From Candidatus Zixiibacteriota bacterium (GTDB lineage: Bacteria; Zixibacteria; MSB-5A5; UBA10806; 4484-95), in NCBI GenBank assembly GCA_021159005.1, contig JAGGSN010000134.1:1-64000 (forward strand): a stretch of 64,000 nt of DNA. Direction: 5' to 3'. Position numbers and translations under genes: made by a program. The notes below the pieces were generated by a model. That model made no database searches. It saw nothing but the letters and a program-made list of their open reading frames with translations, and was not told where the DNA came from. This document shows, piece after piece, positions 23,488-32,123 of the stretch; the stretch's first letter is position 1; the number at the start of each line of letters is the position of its first letter.

Positions 23488-25770
23488 TTATCCGAATAGA
23501 GACAGTACGACCTGCGGTATCTGGTTGCCCTGAGCCAGCATCGCAGTACCAGCCTGCAATAGGATCTGTTGGCTGACAAAGGTTGACATCGTCGAAGCCA
23601 TATCTGTATCGCGGATTGTGGATTCGGCTGCTGTCAGGTTCTGAGAGGCGATACGCAAGTTGGTCAAATTTGAAGCCAGGGTGTTTTTCTGGAATGAACC
23701 GAGATTACCTCTGATGTTGGTAACATCATTAATGGCTTTATCGATTACCAACAGCGCATCCTGCGCTCCCTGTGCCGTCATCACGTCGACCTCAGAAAGA
23801 TTCGACCACATGGCATTGTTTGTTCCGCGGCCAAGTGTAGCGGCAGACAGATTATCAATACCTATTTTAACTGTCTGGCCATAGTTACCGCCGATCTGGA
23901 ATACTAACGATCTATCGGTAGTATAGAGAGTTTCGGTGCCGCCATCTGATTTGAGGTCATAGTTTACCATGATTGATTGCGTACGGTCGGAGTTATAAAC
24001 TCTGGATTCATTACCAGCTATAACAGTAGCGGATGTTCCGCCATCCAGCTGAACAGCATAAGTTCTGGCGTTAACTGTCATCAGCATATTGCCGACATTA
24101 ATACCGCCCTCATAACCCTGCACTTTTTCAAAATTTACAGAGCCTCTGGTATCAGTATTGTCAGATGTATACAGGCTTACGCTGTTAGTATAAGTGGCGC
24201 TGTAGCCATAGCGAACTTCGTCAATAGTGTTGACAAAACCGTCGAAACGAACCTGAGCATCCATGCCCTTGTTTGACGACGTATCAGCTGTTAGACCAAG
24301 CACTTCGTAAGCGGTTGCATCGGTACTGACAGCCGCAGGAGCCCCGTCAAGCTTGATATAGAATGTCGACCCTTCATCCAAGCCGAAAAATTTCAGCCTT
24401 TGCTGGCCGCCGGCTGAGACAACAGTAGCTTGAATTCTTGCCGCCGCGCCAACGGAGGCATCGAATGTGCCGAAGTTTGCCGCCAGTGTAAGCGAAGCAT
24501 TAAGTGTCGCTACCAAATTCGACAATGATGTGAATGTTACCGTACCGCCTGAAGCGATATCAATAGAAATAGCATTCTTAAGCTCGTTCGGGTTGCCATA
24601 ACTTGATACTAAAGCGGTTAGAACGAACCGGCTGTCGGAGGTGCCGCGGTGATTAACATTAGACATTTCACCGCTAAGATCAGAATATAATGCGGCATTA
24701 ATTGTCGAATTGGTGCATGATACATCACCTATCGCAAGAGAATACTGCGCTCCATTTTTAACGGTCTTGATTGCAATATTATCATTACCAGCAAGAGTTG
24801 TCAAAGAAGCCGCAACTTTACCTGCCAGATGAGCATTAGCGGCAATAGCGTTTTGAAGAGCGGCTTGAATATTACCAGCCATATCAGCGGTAGCCGCGCC
24901 AATGTTGTCTAAGTGGAATGTTATGGTTTGCATGCCGACCGGATTAGAGCCGACTTCCTGGTAGTTGATATTCCAGGTAAATGTTGCGGAAGTACCCGTT
25001 GTCCAGGCGTTTGTATCCCAGGAACCGATGACTTTAGCTTTAGCTTCAGTGGCATCGACAGCGGTATTTAGACTTAAGGTATTGCCCCAGGCATCGCGGA
25101 AATCAATGGCATCGCCAACTTTAGCTGCACCGGCGGAAGCCTGAACAACATCGATATTATGAACACCGTCAGAAAGGTTATAGGGTCCGGACACGTTTGT
25201 AAGACCTAAGGTTTCATTGTCGATAGAGGCGGTTGAGTCTGTCAACTGAGTAGCGGAGATGTTATGATTACCTTCAAGCAATTCAGAACCCGACAGAGTT
25301 AACATAGCGGTATTCTGAGAAGTAATACCCGATGTGTTTGACGCAGAGCCATCAAGCAAAGCCTTAGTGCCGAACTGGGTAGTTTTAGCGATACGAGTAA
25401 TAGTGGAGATAGCGTTTGAGATTTCAGCCTGGTCGGCGGCCAACTGGTTAGTGTCGTTGAAACCTTCGTTAGCAGCATGAATTGATAATTCACGCATATT
25501 AACCAGCAGGTTGTTAATTTCATTTAAGGCGCCCTCAGCGGTTTGAATCATGTTGATTGAACCCTCTGAGTTCTGGATGGCGCGGTTTAAGCCGGCAACC
25601 TGAGCCCTGAACTGCTCGGAAATTACCAGACCGGCTGGATCATCGGCGGCTCTGTTAACACGAAAACCAGAAGACAGTTTTTCCATTGTGGAACTCATCT
25701 TACGAGTGGTGTTGGTTAAGTTTCTCCAGGCATCCAGAGCGGTGACGTTGTGATTAATTCTTAGTGCCAT
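23488..25770 (-). CDS. fliC: Flagellin, large (760 residues)
   Basis: 760 residues, against about 270-500 in many bacteria. The N-terminal D0/D1 (LRINHNVTALDAWRNLT, LSSGFRVNRAADDPAGLVISEQFRAQVAGLNRA) and C-terminal D1/D0 (ASQNLTAAESTIRDTDMA, QQILLQAGTAMLAQGNQIPQVVLSLFG) are conserved. The 450-residue middle is Thr/Ser/Ala/Gly-rich and would form outer D2/D3 domains. The adjacent GT/TPR genes suggest the surface is glycosylated. AAGGAGGAA lies 6 bases before the ATG. The leader carries CsrA-type GGA sites, and a sigma-28-like promoter lies at 25921-25948. Confidence 0.96.
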   Translation of the reverse strand: MALRINHNVTALDAWRNLTNTTRKMSSTMEKLSSGFRVNRAADDPAGLVISEQFRAQVAGLNRAIQNSEGSINMIQTAEGALNEINNLLVNMRELSIHAANEGFNDTNQLAADQAEISNAISTITRIAKTTQFGTKALLDGSASNTSGITSQNTAMLTLSGSELLEGNHNISATQLTDSTASIDNETLGLTNVSGPYNLSDGVHNIDVVQASAGAAKVGDAIDFRDAWGNTLSLNTAVDATEAKAKVIGSWDTNAWTTGTSATFTWNINYQEVGSNPVGMQTITFHLDNIGAATADMAGNIQAALQNAIAANAHLAGKVAASLTTLAGNDNIAIKTVKNGAQYSLAIGDVSCTNSTINAALYSDLSGEMSNVNHRGTSDSRFVLTALVSSYGNPNELKNAISIDIASGGTVTFTSLSNLVATLNASLTLAANFGTFDASVGAAARIQATVVSAGGQQRLKFFGLDEGSTFYIKLDGAPAAVSTDATAYEVLGLTADTSSNKGMDAQVRFDGFVNTIDEVRYGYSATYTNSVSLYTSDNTDTRGSVNFEKVQGYEGGINVGNMLMTVNARTYAVQLDGGTSATVIAGNESRVYNSDRTQSIMVNYDLKSDGGTETLYTTDRSLVFQIGGNYGQTVKIGIDNLSAATLGRGTNNAMWSNLSEVDVMTAQGAQDALLVIDKAINDVTNIRGNLGSFQKNTLASNLTNLRIASQNLTAAESTIRDTDMASTMSTFVSQQILLQAGTAMLAQGNQIPQVVLSLFG

Positions 25771-25776
25771 TTAAAA

Positions 25777-25785
25777 TTCCTCCTT
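25777..25785 (-). promoter_or_regulatory. Flagellin ribosome binding site and probable second CsrA site
   Basis: AAGGAGGAA, 6 bases from the start codon. The GGA within a strong SD is the position where CsrA blocks ribosomes in the flagellin mRNA of other bacteria. Confidence 0.65.
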
Positions 25786-25796
25786 GAATTTTGTTG

Positions 25797-25813
25797 CAGA
25801 CATCCTTTGTCTG
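25797..25813 (-). promoter_or_regulatory. CsrA-type hairpin in the flagellin leader
   Basis: On the minus strand CAGACA-AAGGA-TGTCTG is a perfect 6-bp stem displaying GGA in a 5-nt loop, close to the CsrA consensus RUACARGGAUGU. It lies about 27 bases upstream of the start codon. Further GGA motifs occur at 25863-25873 (AAAAGGAGGTA) and near 25901-25912 (ACAGGATAA). Confidence 0.7.
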
Positions 25814-25920
25814 TTTTAATCAGTTAGTTTTAAGTTTAAATACAGGGTGTTTTGTTTAGCCATACCTCCTTTTCATAAACTACATTTTAACTGAAAAAAG
25901 TTATCCTGTTTTCAATACTT

Positions 25921-25948
25921 ATTTCGACAGAAACGGCAAAAAAGTTTA
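25921..25948 (-). promoter_or_regulatory. Candidate sigma-28 promoter of flagellin
   Basis: TAAA, 16 bases, GTCGAAAT (5 of 8 to GCCGATAA). It is weaker than the other sigma-28 sites in this window but is the best match upstream of flagellin, and it implies a leader of about 145 bases. Confidence 0.45.
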
Positions 25949-25980
25949 GCGATATGTGAAACAATTTGGATAAGCTTAAC

Positions 25981-28800
25981 CTATTTAGCTGCAACGGGTT
26001 TAACAAAATCGTTCAATTCGTTCAGACGATTTCTTACTGTTTTATTAGACGCGTCTTTTAATAGAACGGTTTTATAGCCTAAAACGGCGGCTTGCATTTT
26101 CCCGAGATTAAGATAACAGTCTGACAGGCGAATCAAGGCGTCGATACTTGAGGGGTTGACTTTGAGATATACCTCATAATGTGAGATAGCCTTATTGTAT
26201 TGTTTGATGTTATAATATAAATCGCCGATTGTCGCATGGACTTCATAGTCATCATATTTTTTAGAAAGGTAATGTTCGAGATATTCAATAGCCTCCGATG
26301 TTTTTTTCTGATTAATCAGGGTTATGCCGATATTTTTATAGCCGGCGACAAAATCGCTGTTTTCTTTCAGAGCAGCTTGATAGCATTCGACCGCTGAGGC
26401 ATAATTTTTGGTTTTCAGATAGCAGTTACCGAGATTATTCAATATCTTGTAGTCATCCGGGCTTTGTTTATTTGAATCGATATAACTCTGCAAAGCGGTA
26501 TCGAATTTGCCGAGCTTAAATAATACATCCCCTTTAGAGGCAAGAACCCGCGGCGATAAGGGCGATTTTTTCAGGCATTCATCAATATACTCAAGCAGTT
26601 CTTTCGGGCTTTTTTCGAGCGATTCGACTCCTATCATACCAATCACAGCAGATTTCTCATCGGGTTTAAGTTCTAAGACTTTATCGAAACAGTGGCGCGC
26701 CGTTTTGGAATCGTTTAAGTTTAGGCACGCCTCACCTTTAATCATCCAGATTTCCCAGTTTTCATGTTCGAAATTTACAGCCTTATCGCACTGTTCGATT
26801 GTTTTCTTATAATTGTTTTTCTCGCGATAGCATCGAGCCATTAAATAATGCATGTTTTCAAAATCATCTACATAACCTAAAGCCTTGTCAAAATATACCA
26901 GCGCTTGTTCATATTTCTCCTGGGAGAAATTTATAAAGCCCAGCGAATAATAGGCGACATGTTCGCTGGTCAGATTATTTAAAATGACTTTTATTTTATC
27001 TTTAAGGGGGGAATAAACGCTTTTTACTTTCAGGTATTTCAGGAAATATTTTTGGGCTTCGTCGTATTTTTTCATATCCATATACGCAAAGCCGAGATTG
27101 AACAGCGGGTCTAAGTAATCTTTGTTATATTCTAAGGCTTTATTGAATGTCTCAATAGCTTCCTCGTATCGCGCCAAGCCAACTAAGGCGCACCCTGCCT
27201 GGTCTAAAGCCATCATGTAAATCGGGCGTTTTTCCATATCGCTAAAACTTGTCTTATTGATAACGAATTCCGCATGTTTTAAGCATTCTTCACATTTTGA
27301 TTCACCGCGGAAAAGCTGAGCCAGATTGAAATGCGCGAAAACATCATCAGGGGTTTCCTCGAGCTGTTTCAATAATAAGGCTTCCGTGCGTCTTGACTTT
27401 TTGTACATTTTTTCCTCGGAAAGCCCGTATCCGTGATGCATTACTCTAAAATCAGTTTGCTTTATCGAACCTGTCATTTTCAATTGATTATGAACGATGC
27501 CCTCATACTTAGTTCCTTTGTGGTTGCGAAACATTCTGGTTGAATGCAAATATCCTACGCGTCCTTTCTGAATTTTATTAAGTACAATAAAAGAAACGCC
27601 GTCTATGTCTTTGCGTTTGATAAGCATCTTGATTTTTTCATGTTCTTCCGGATAAAGTTCTTCATCGGCGTCAATTATCAATATCCAATCGCTTGCGGCG
27701 TAATTTATTGATTGGTTGCGGTGAAGCGAAAAATCGTTTTGCCATGGATGTTCGTATATTTTTGCGCCGTATTCGCGGGCGATATCCATAGTTCTATCGG
27801 TGGAGCCGGTATCGACTATTATTATTTCATCGACTAAATCCTTGATGGATTCCAAACAGCCGGGCAGGAAATTTTCCTCATTTTTAACTATCATGGCGGC
27901 TGATATTTTCTGCGGCTTGTCGTCGATTAGTTCGTTTAACCTATCGAGATTTTTACGGGCATATTCATTCTGCGGGTCTGCTTTGATTGTCAGTTCAAAT
28001 TGATTCTTAGCGAGATCGGTCAGTCCCTGCTTTTCATAAATCACGCCGAGATTGTTTAAGGTATCGAAGTTATCCGGATGCTGAAGGAGGATTTCTTTGG
28101 CATGTTTTTCAGCAATTTCAAAGTTTTCTAATTGTCCCAAAATCATAACCCGGGCATTTTTCAGGGTCAGATAATCGGGGAATAGCTTAATGCCTTCTTC
28201 GATAATATCAAGGGCGCTGTCTTCTTTTTGATATTCAATAAACCGTTCTGCAAGTTCGACTCGATGAGGGTGATTATCAGGTTTAATATCCAGAGAACGT
28301 TTCATGTATTCCAGCGCCTGGTCTGTCTCGTTAAGTTTTAAAGCGGCCTCTCCCCCGATCCATAAAACTTCATCCAGCGATTTATAACTTTGCTTTAGAT
28401 ATTCATCGGTGTTGGGGTTTGTGTTGTTATGAAGCTTTTCAAATTCATCTGCATATTTTAGTGTTGTTTCGTAATCATCAATTCCCTTAGCCGCCATTAT
28501 TTTGAAGAATATTAAATCGAGGTAAGTTCCTATTCGGTTTTGAGCCTTATCGATTATAGTATCGATGGCTTTGTAATCGCCAAGTTTCATGGAAGCCAAC
28601 ACCCATGAAAAATACACTTTAGCCGCTAATGAATTATCAGTATTGTTATCGAATTTGGAGGCTGCTTTTTTGCAATATAATACCGCTTTGCGGAAGTTGC
28701 CATTTTCAAATTTCCCGGCGATTTTCTCAATAAGCATATTTATAGTGTCGGGTTTCGGATTGTGAGATTTCGCCTTAATTTTTCTATTTTTTTTGCTCAT
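25981..28800 (-). CDS. TPR protein with embedded family-2 glycosyltransferase
   Basis: 939 residues. The N-terminal helical/TPR repeats span about 20-290. A GT2 domain spans 298 to about 480, with SAAMIVKNEENFLPGCLESI, VDTGSTDRT at 329-337 and the metal-binding IDADEE at 376-381. About 10 further TPRs run to the C-terminus. The TPR-GT2-TPR form is seen in putative protein glycosyltransferases. It lies just upstream of flagellin in the same orientation, and the operon starts at a perfect sigma-28 promoter, so flagellin or another filament protein is the likely acceptor. This is inference. Its N-terminal ~140 residues are paralogous to the next gene upstream. Confidence 0.88.
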   Translation of the reverse strand: MSKKNRKIKAKSHNPKPDTINMLIEKIAGKFENGNFRKAVLYCKKAASKFDNNTDNSLAAKVYFSWVLASMKLGDYKAIDTIIDKAQNRIGTYLDLIFFKIMAAKGIDDYETTLKYADEFEKLHNNTNPNTDEYLKQSYKSLDEVLWIGGEAALKLNETDQALEYMKRSLDIKPDNHPHRVELAERFIEYQKEDSALDIIEEGIKLFPDYLTLKNARVMILGQLENFEIAEKHAKEILLQHPDNFDTLNNLGVIYEKQGLTDLAKNQFELTIKADPQNEYARKNLDRLNELIDDKPQKISAAMIVKNEENFLPGCLESIKDLVDEIIIVDTGSTDRTMDIAREYGAKIYEHPWQNDFSLHRNQSINYAASDWILIIDADEELYPEEHEKIKMLIKRKDIDGVSFIVLNKIQKGRVGYLHSTRMFRNHKGTKYEGIVHNQLKMTGSIKQTDFRVMHHGYGLSEEKMYKKSRRTEALLLKQLEETPDDVFAHFNLAQLFRGESKCEECLKHAEFVINKTSFSDMEKRPIYMMALDQAGCALVGLARYEEAIETFNKALEYNKDYLDPLFNLGFAYMDMKKYDEAQKYFLKYLKVKSVYSPLKDKIKVILNNLTSEHVAYYSLGFINFSQEKYEQALVYFDKALGYVDDFENMHYLMARCYREKNNYKKTIEQCDKAVNFEHENWEIWMIKGEACLNLNDSKTARHCFDKVLELKPDEKSAVIGMIGVESLEKSPKELLEYIDECLKKSPLSPRVLASKGDVLFKLGKFDTALQSYIDSNKQSPDDYKILNNLGNCYLKTKNYASAVECYQAALKENSDFVAGYKNIGITLINQKKTSEAIEYLEHYLSKKYDDYEVHATIGDLYYNIKQYNKAISHYEVYLKVNPSSIDALIRLSDCYLNLGKMQAAVLGYKTVLLKDASNKTVRNRLNELNDFVKPVAAK

Positions 28801-29314
28801 TTAATTTACTCCGGTTCGTATTTATTTTATTCTCAGATTGAGTACTTTCAATTTTTTTTTGAAGGATTAATATTTCATCCAACTGATTATAGGTGTTGTT
28901 GAATGCGCCCGATGGTTTCTCTGTCATGCTTTTTCGCAGCGCAATAAATTCTTTGGCAAGTTTGGCGGCAATATTGAAATCATTTTTATTGATAGCCGCT
29001 ATGAGTTCATAATATAGAGAATCAAGATTGTTGCCAAATTTACTTCGCGCCAAACAACATACTTTTTTAATATCGTAATAGTTGCTGTCTTCGAATAAAA
29101 CTTTAATCCAGAGTTCAAAAGCTTTGGCGGCTTGTTTAAGGTTATTATCCGATAGCGCAATATTTGCGGCATGACGGCAGTTATCAACTGCTAACGAGTA
29201 GTTTTTCACTATAAAACTGTTGCTGGCAAGCTTATAAAATTTCTTGAAACCGAATTTGCTTATGCTGCCTTTTTTTAGATTGAACATATGGGAATCTCTT
29301 ATCATATTTACCAA
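28784..29314 (-). CDS. TPR-like helical protein, paralogue of the GT2 protein N-terminus
   Basis: 176 residues as drawn. Ser/Lys-rich at the end, helical otherwise, no membrane segment. The central part (YSLAVDNCRHAANIAL, AAKAFELWIKVLF, LDSLYYELIAAINKNDF, NQLDEIL) matches the first ~145 residues of the downstream 939-residue protein block for block. It overlaps that gene's start by 17 bases. The TTG at 29314 is doubtful; ATG at 29305 or 29287 is more likely. It may be a duplicated docking domain that pairs with the glycosyltransferase. Confidence 0.7.
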   Translation of the reverse strand: MVNMIRDSHMFNLKKGSISKFGFKKFYKLASNSFIVKNYSLAVDNCRHAANIALSDNNLKQAAKAFELWIKVLFEDSNYYDIKKVCCLARSKFGNNLDSLYYELIAAINKNDFNIAAKLAKEFIALRKSMTEKPSGAFNNTYNQLDEILILQKKIESTQSENKINTNRSKLNEQKK

Positions 29315-29344
29315 GCTGAGTAATATTATGTTTAACTATATGGT

Positions 29345-29578
29345 TTATATATTTATTGCTTTTTCCATTTTTCGGCGGCTTTTTCTTTTAACAATAGCAT
29401 TACTATTTTTTACAGAAGTATGGGTTATATGGAAATTGCCGTGTTGTTTTCCTGTTCTAAGCCGTCCAATTCCCGGCACCTCAAATTGGCAGGAAAGGCG
29501 GTTTTTAAGTTGGCTTAAACGCTCGCTGTATTTCGGGCAATCATTGTCAATAGATTTGATTAATTTCAGCTTTTTCAT
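29345..29578 (-). CDS. Small basic protein, unknown
   Basis: 77 residues from the ATG at 29578 (an upstream TTG at 29590 is less likely). Very basic, with RKSRRK near the end, and no recognisable family. It fills the gap between the formyltransferase-like gene and the TPR gene in the same direction, which is the main reason to keep it. There is no clear ribosome binding site. It may be spurious. Confidence 0.35.
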   Translation of the reverse strand: MKKLKLIKSIDNDCPKYSERLSQLKNRLSCQFEVPGIGRLRTGKQHGNFHITHTSVKNSNAIVKRKSRRKMEKAINI

Positions 29579-29590
29579 AATAAACAGCAA

Positions 29591-30568
29591 TTACACCCGG
29601 ACAGCTGGTATATCTTCCTTAATTTTTTCAAATACCTCAAAAGGCCTGACATGAGCATAATCCGCCCAGACCCAAGCCGGCAGTTCCGGCATACCGGCAG
29701 GCTGAATGCGTGTAATTAAAAACAACCCGTCGCCGGCTTTGACCAAAACCCCGATTTCATTTAATATATCAACAACTGTTCCCGGCGCTATATCCTCGAA
29801 TTCACTGTTAGTCATTTCAAAATGATGACCGCGCCAAATGGTTATTCTGCTTCCTTCGTAATTTGTATAAGCACCGTTTACGGGATGGGTTAATGACCTT
29901 ACCAGATTATATATTTTGTTTGTGCTGTGATTCCAGTTGATATTCCCTGCAACCTTAATGTTATTAAAGTAAATTTCTTTTGATAACGGTTCGAGTATTT
30001 TGCCGCCATTTTTAATTTTATTTAGCAGTTTGAGAAGATGCCAATAATAATTAGCAAGGGTTTTTGTTTTAATCGAACGAACATCATCAAATATGTTAAT
30101 TTCAACTTCGGAGAAGCTGATAACTTTAGATTGATTTTTTACCGTTTCTATTTGAGGATTATTTTTGTCATGTTCATTTGCGTATTCTAATATCAATTGG
30201 CTCTCAAATTGTGATTTGCCGTTATAAATATCAGCGGCTACATCGGTAAGAAATTCCTTAGCGTATTGACCTTTCAAGTTGCTGCCTAATACTGCAATCT
30301 TGGGGATAATCGGGATAGCCTGGTTGTCAGGCCATTCAAGTTTTATCAGGATATCTATTTGAGATATGTTTTTGGCATCACTTTTTAATGGAAGCTTAAT
30401 TTGTCTGAAATCGAATTCGCCGGCCAGGGAATTAAAATCTGCAATATCAAGGGCTTTACCTGAATTCATTTCAGGTATTATTACAGCCGCCACATTAAAA
30501 CCCGCTCGGCAAAGTTTTTCAAGGCAATAATAGACTGCTGACGTATTTCCGGCAAAAGCTATTTGCAT
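29591..30568 (-). CDS. Formyltransferase-like protein with degenerate catalytic domain
   Basis: 325 residues. It starts like a formyltransferase (MQIAFAGNTSAVYYCLEKLCRAGFNVAAVI) and ends with a clear Formyl_trans_C domain (about 205-320: NINWNHSTNKIYNLVRSLTHPVNGAYTNYEGSRITIW, ARVP-like APGTVVDI, LITRIQPAGMPELPAW). The catalytic N-HPSLLP-D elements of tRNA or sugar formyltransferases are not visible. The family includes sugar N-formyltransferases of glycan pathways, and the setting upstream of a glycosyltransferase fits a flagellin-glycan role, but it may be non-catalytic. Confidence 0.75.
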   Translation of the reverse strand: MQIAFAGNTSAVYYCLEKLCRAGFNVAAVIIPEMNSGKALDIADFNSLAGEFDFRQIKLPLKSDAKNISQIDILIKLEWPDNQAIPIIPKIAVLGSNLKGQYAKEFLTDVAADIYNGKSQFESQLILEYANEHDKNNPQIETVKNQSKVISFSEVEINIFDDVRSIKTKTLANYYWHLLKLLNKIKNGGKILEPLSKEIYFNNIKVAGNINWNHSTNKIYNLVRSLTHPVNGAYTNYEGSRITIWRGHHFEMTNSEFEDIAPGTVVDILNEIGVLVKAGDGLFLITRIQPAGMPELPAWVWADYAHVRPFEVFEKIKEDIPAVRV

Positions 30569-30628
30569 CGATTTATTTTATACTTTATTTTAGATGTTTG
30601 CTTAATGTTATTAACTATTTAATTGTGT

Positions 30629-31339
30629 TTACGCTTTTTGTATTTTAAGCGATTTTTGAACAGGCGATTCTTGTTTAACAGGGTTATTGTTCGTCATTTC
30701 ATTGACAAGTTCGGCAGAGTTCTTATTCGAAAGTTCTTTAAGAAAATTATACGCGTATTCTAAAGCAATATCATATTTGTTTTCATTCCAGAGGAGTTCG
30801 AATAAATTTAAGAATGCATCGTTAAATGTCGGAGTCGCTTCCAGCGCTTTCGAAAAACAATCCTGGCTTTTTTCGTTATCGCCTAAGGTAAAGTTGATAA
30901 CTCCGAGATCGTTTAAAGCATGCGCATCAGTAGGATTTAGTTTTATAGTGTTCTCGAAGTCATGCTTTGCTTCCGAAAGACGGTTTTGCTGACTGTGAAT
31001 TAATCCCAGATTAAAATGAGCATCAGCTTGAGCAGGATTTAATTCCAGTTCCTTTTTAAAATATCTCTCAGCGTTTATATAATCATTTTGTTTGGCGAAT
31101 ATAGTACCCAACAGATGAATAGCTTTAATATCATCTTTGTTTTCCCGGAGGTAATCCTGCAGTTTAATTTTAGCGTCATCATACTTTTGTTGGTTTAAAA
31201 GCTCAATAGCTTCATTAATAGCTTCATTAACAACAGGCGAATATTCTGCTTGTGAAAACCCGGATGACTGTTGGGTTTTTCCTCCGTCGCGGTCCACCTT
31301 AGGCGAAATACCCGACCTGCTAAGATTCTCGGTACTCAT
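30629..31339 (-). CDS. Tetratricopeptide-repeat protein
   Basis: 236 residues. A disordered N-terminus of about 40 residues is followed by four to five TPRs (for example EAIELLNQQKYDDAKIKLQDYL, ERYFKKELELNPAQADAHFNLGLIHSQQNRLSEAKHDFENTI) and a Lys/Gln-rich tail. No signal peptide, so cytosolic. It is the first gene after a perfect sigma-28 promoter and heads the formyltransferase/glycosyltransferase operon. It probably scaffolds protein-protein contacts, for example with flagellin or the GT2 protein. Confidence 0.85.
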   Translation of the reverse strand: MSTENLSRSGISPKVDRDGGKTQQSSGFSQAEYSPVVNEAINEAIELLNQQKYDDAKIKLQDYLRENKDDIKAIHLLGTIFAKQNDYINAERYFKKELELNPAQADAHFNLGLIHSQQNRLSEAKHDFENTIKLNPTDAHALNDLGVINFTLGDNEKSQDCFSKALEATPTFNDAFLNLFELLWNENKYDIALEYAYNFLKELSNKNSAELVNEMTNNNPVKQESPVQKSLKIQKA

Positions 31340-31426
31340 AAAAACCTCGTTTAGAATTTTAATAATTTTTCAAATACAATCCCGGTGTACTACAATTATT
31401 TATCGGGCAATAACAACTATTAATTA

Positions 31427-31453
31427 TTATCGGCTTTTTCATAATTTAATTTA
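31427..31453 (-). promoter_or_regulatory. Perfect sigma-28 promoter of the TPR/glycosylation operon
   Basis: TAAA, exactly 15 bases, GCCGATAA on the minus strand, matching the FliA consensus at every position. The predicted start is about 80 bases before the TPR gene at 31339. Confidence 0.85.
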
Positions 31454-31667
31454 CAATAAGATTGGCTCCATTATTTTGTATAGATGCCAGTCGGGTTTCC
31501 CCTTTAGTCAGAATCAGACCTGCTTACCTTTCCAATAAGTTTTTTCGCGGCAGTAACATCGATTTCATTGCCAGATCTTTCGGAAGTAACTTGCGGCAGC
31601 ACAAGAAAAACTTAACAGTAGAGAACGCATTAAATTGCTAATAGGCTGAGAATAGTAATATCTTGAA
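31454..31667. other. Spacer after fliW, possibly holding a decayed small gene
   Basis: No intact gene. On the minus strand three short frames follow one another: MRSLLLSFSCAAASYF (signal-peptide-like), then VTSERSGNEIDVTAAKKL, then LTKGETRLASIQNN. They look like one coding sequence broken by shifts. This is only suggestive. Confidence 0.3.
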
Positions 31668-32117
31668 TTAAGCTGTTATTTTATTATCTGCTATTTTGTA
31701 GCGTATATCATAATCAGGATTATTTAGAATCAATTGAACGGCATTAAGATTTTTAGAATTTATTATAACAGGACCTTGCAAATTAATTGTCATATCTTCA
31801 GGATGCCCCCTGGGAACCGTAACAATTCCATACACATGGTAATCATTCTGGTTGTCAGATCCTTGCATCTGTCTGATATCAAAAGCGCTTATTTCTACGG
31901 AATAGTCGGGGCAAATTAATATTGGTTCAAGGATAACAAAACAGGCAATCGGATCATCTATGGATTGCAGCCACTTAAACGGTTCCGATTCGGGACGGGA
32001 GATAATAATATACCGCTGCAGGTCATTAAAGCCAAGAATAGGTCTGATAAAAGAAACAACATCGCTTTTGTTGTAGCTAATCTCTCCGAATTTGTCAGTA
32101 TTAATTGTTGGCAACAA
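31668..32117 (-). CDS. fliW: Flagellar assembly factor FliW
   Basis: 149 residues, the normal size. Typical blocks are FGEISYNKSDVVSFIRPILGFNDLQRYIII, FKWLQSIDDPIACFVILEP, YGIVTVPRGHPEDMTINLQGPVIINSKN and an ending around LNNPDYDIRYKI. FliW sequesters either flagellin or CsrA, so that flagellin translation is switched on only when flagellin has been exported. It lies 6 bases after flgL; csrA is the gene before flgL. Confidence 0.95.
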   Translation of the reverse strand: MLPTINTDKFGEISYNKSDVVSFIRPILGFNDLQRYIIISRPESEPFKWLQSIDDPIACFVILEPILICPDYSVEISAFDIRQMQGSDNQNDYHVYGIVTVPRGHPEDMTINLQGPVIINSKNLNAVQLILNNPDYDIRYKIADNKITA

Positions 32118-32123
32118 TGCCTC

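Noticed and set aside
25816-25863. Short leader peptide (15 residues) in the flagellin mRNA
   Set aside because: An AGGAGG lies only one base from its ATG, too close for normal initiation. The GGA is better explained as a CsrA-type site.
29244-29654. Plus-strand coding frame of 136 residues antisense to the flagellar genes
   Set aside because: It overlaps three minus-strand genes in the operon, and has no family signal; it is a shadow of antisense coding.
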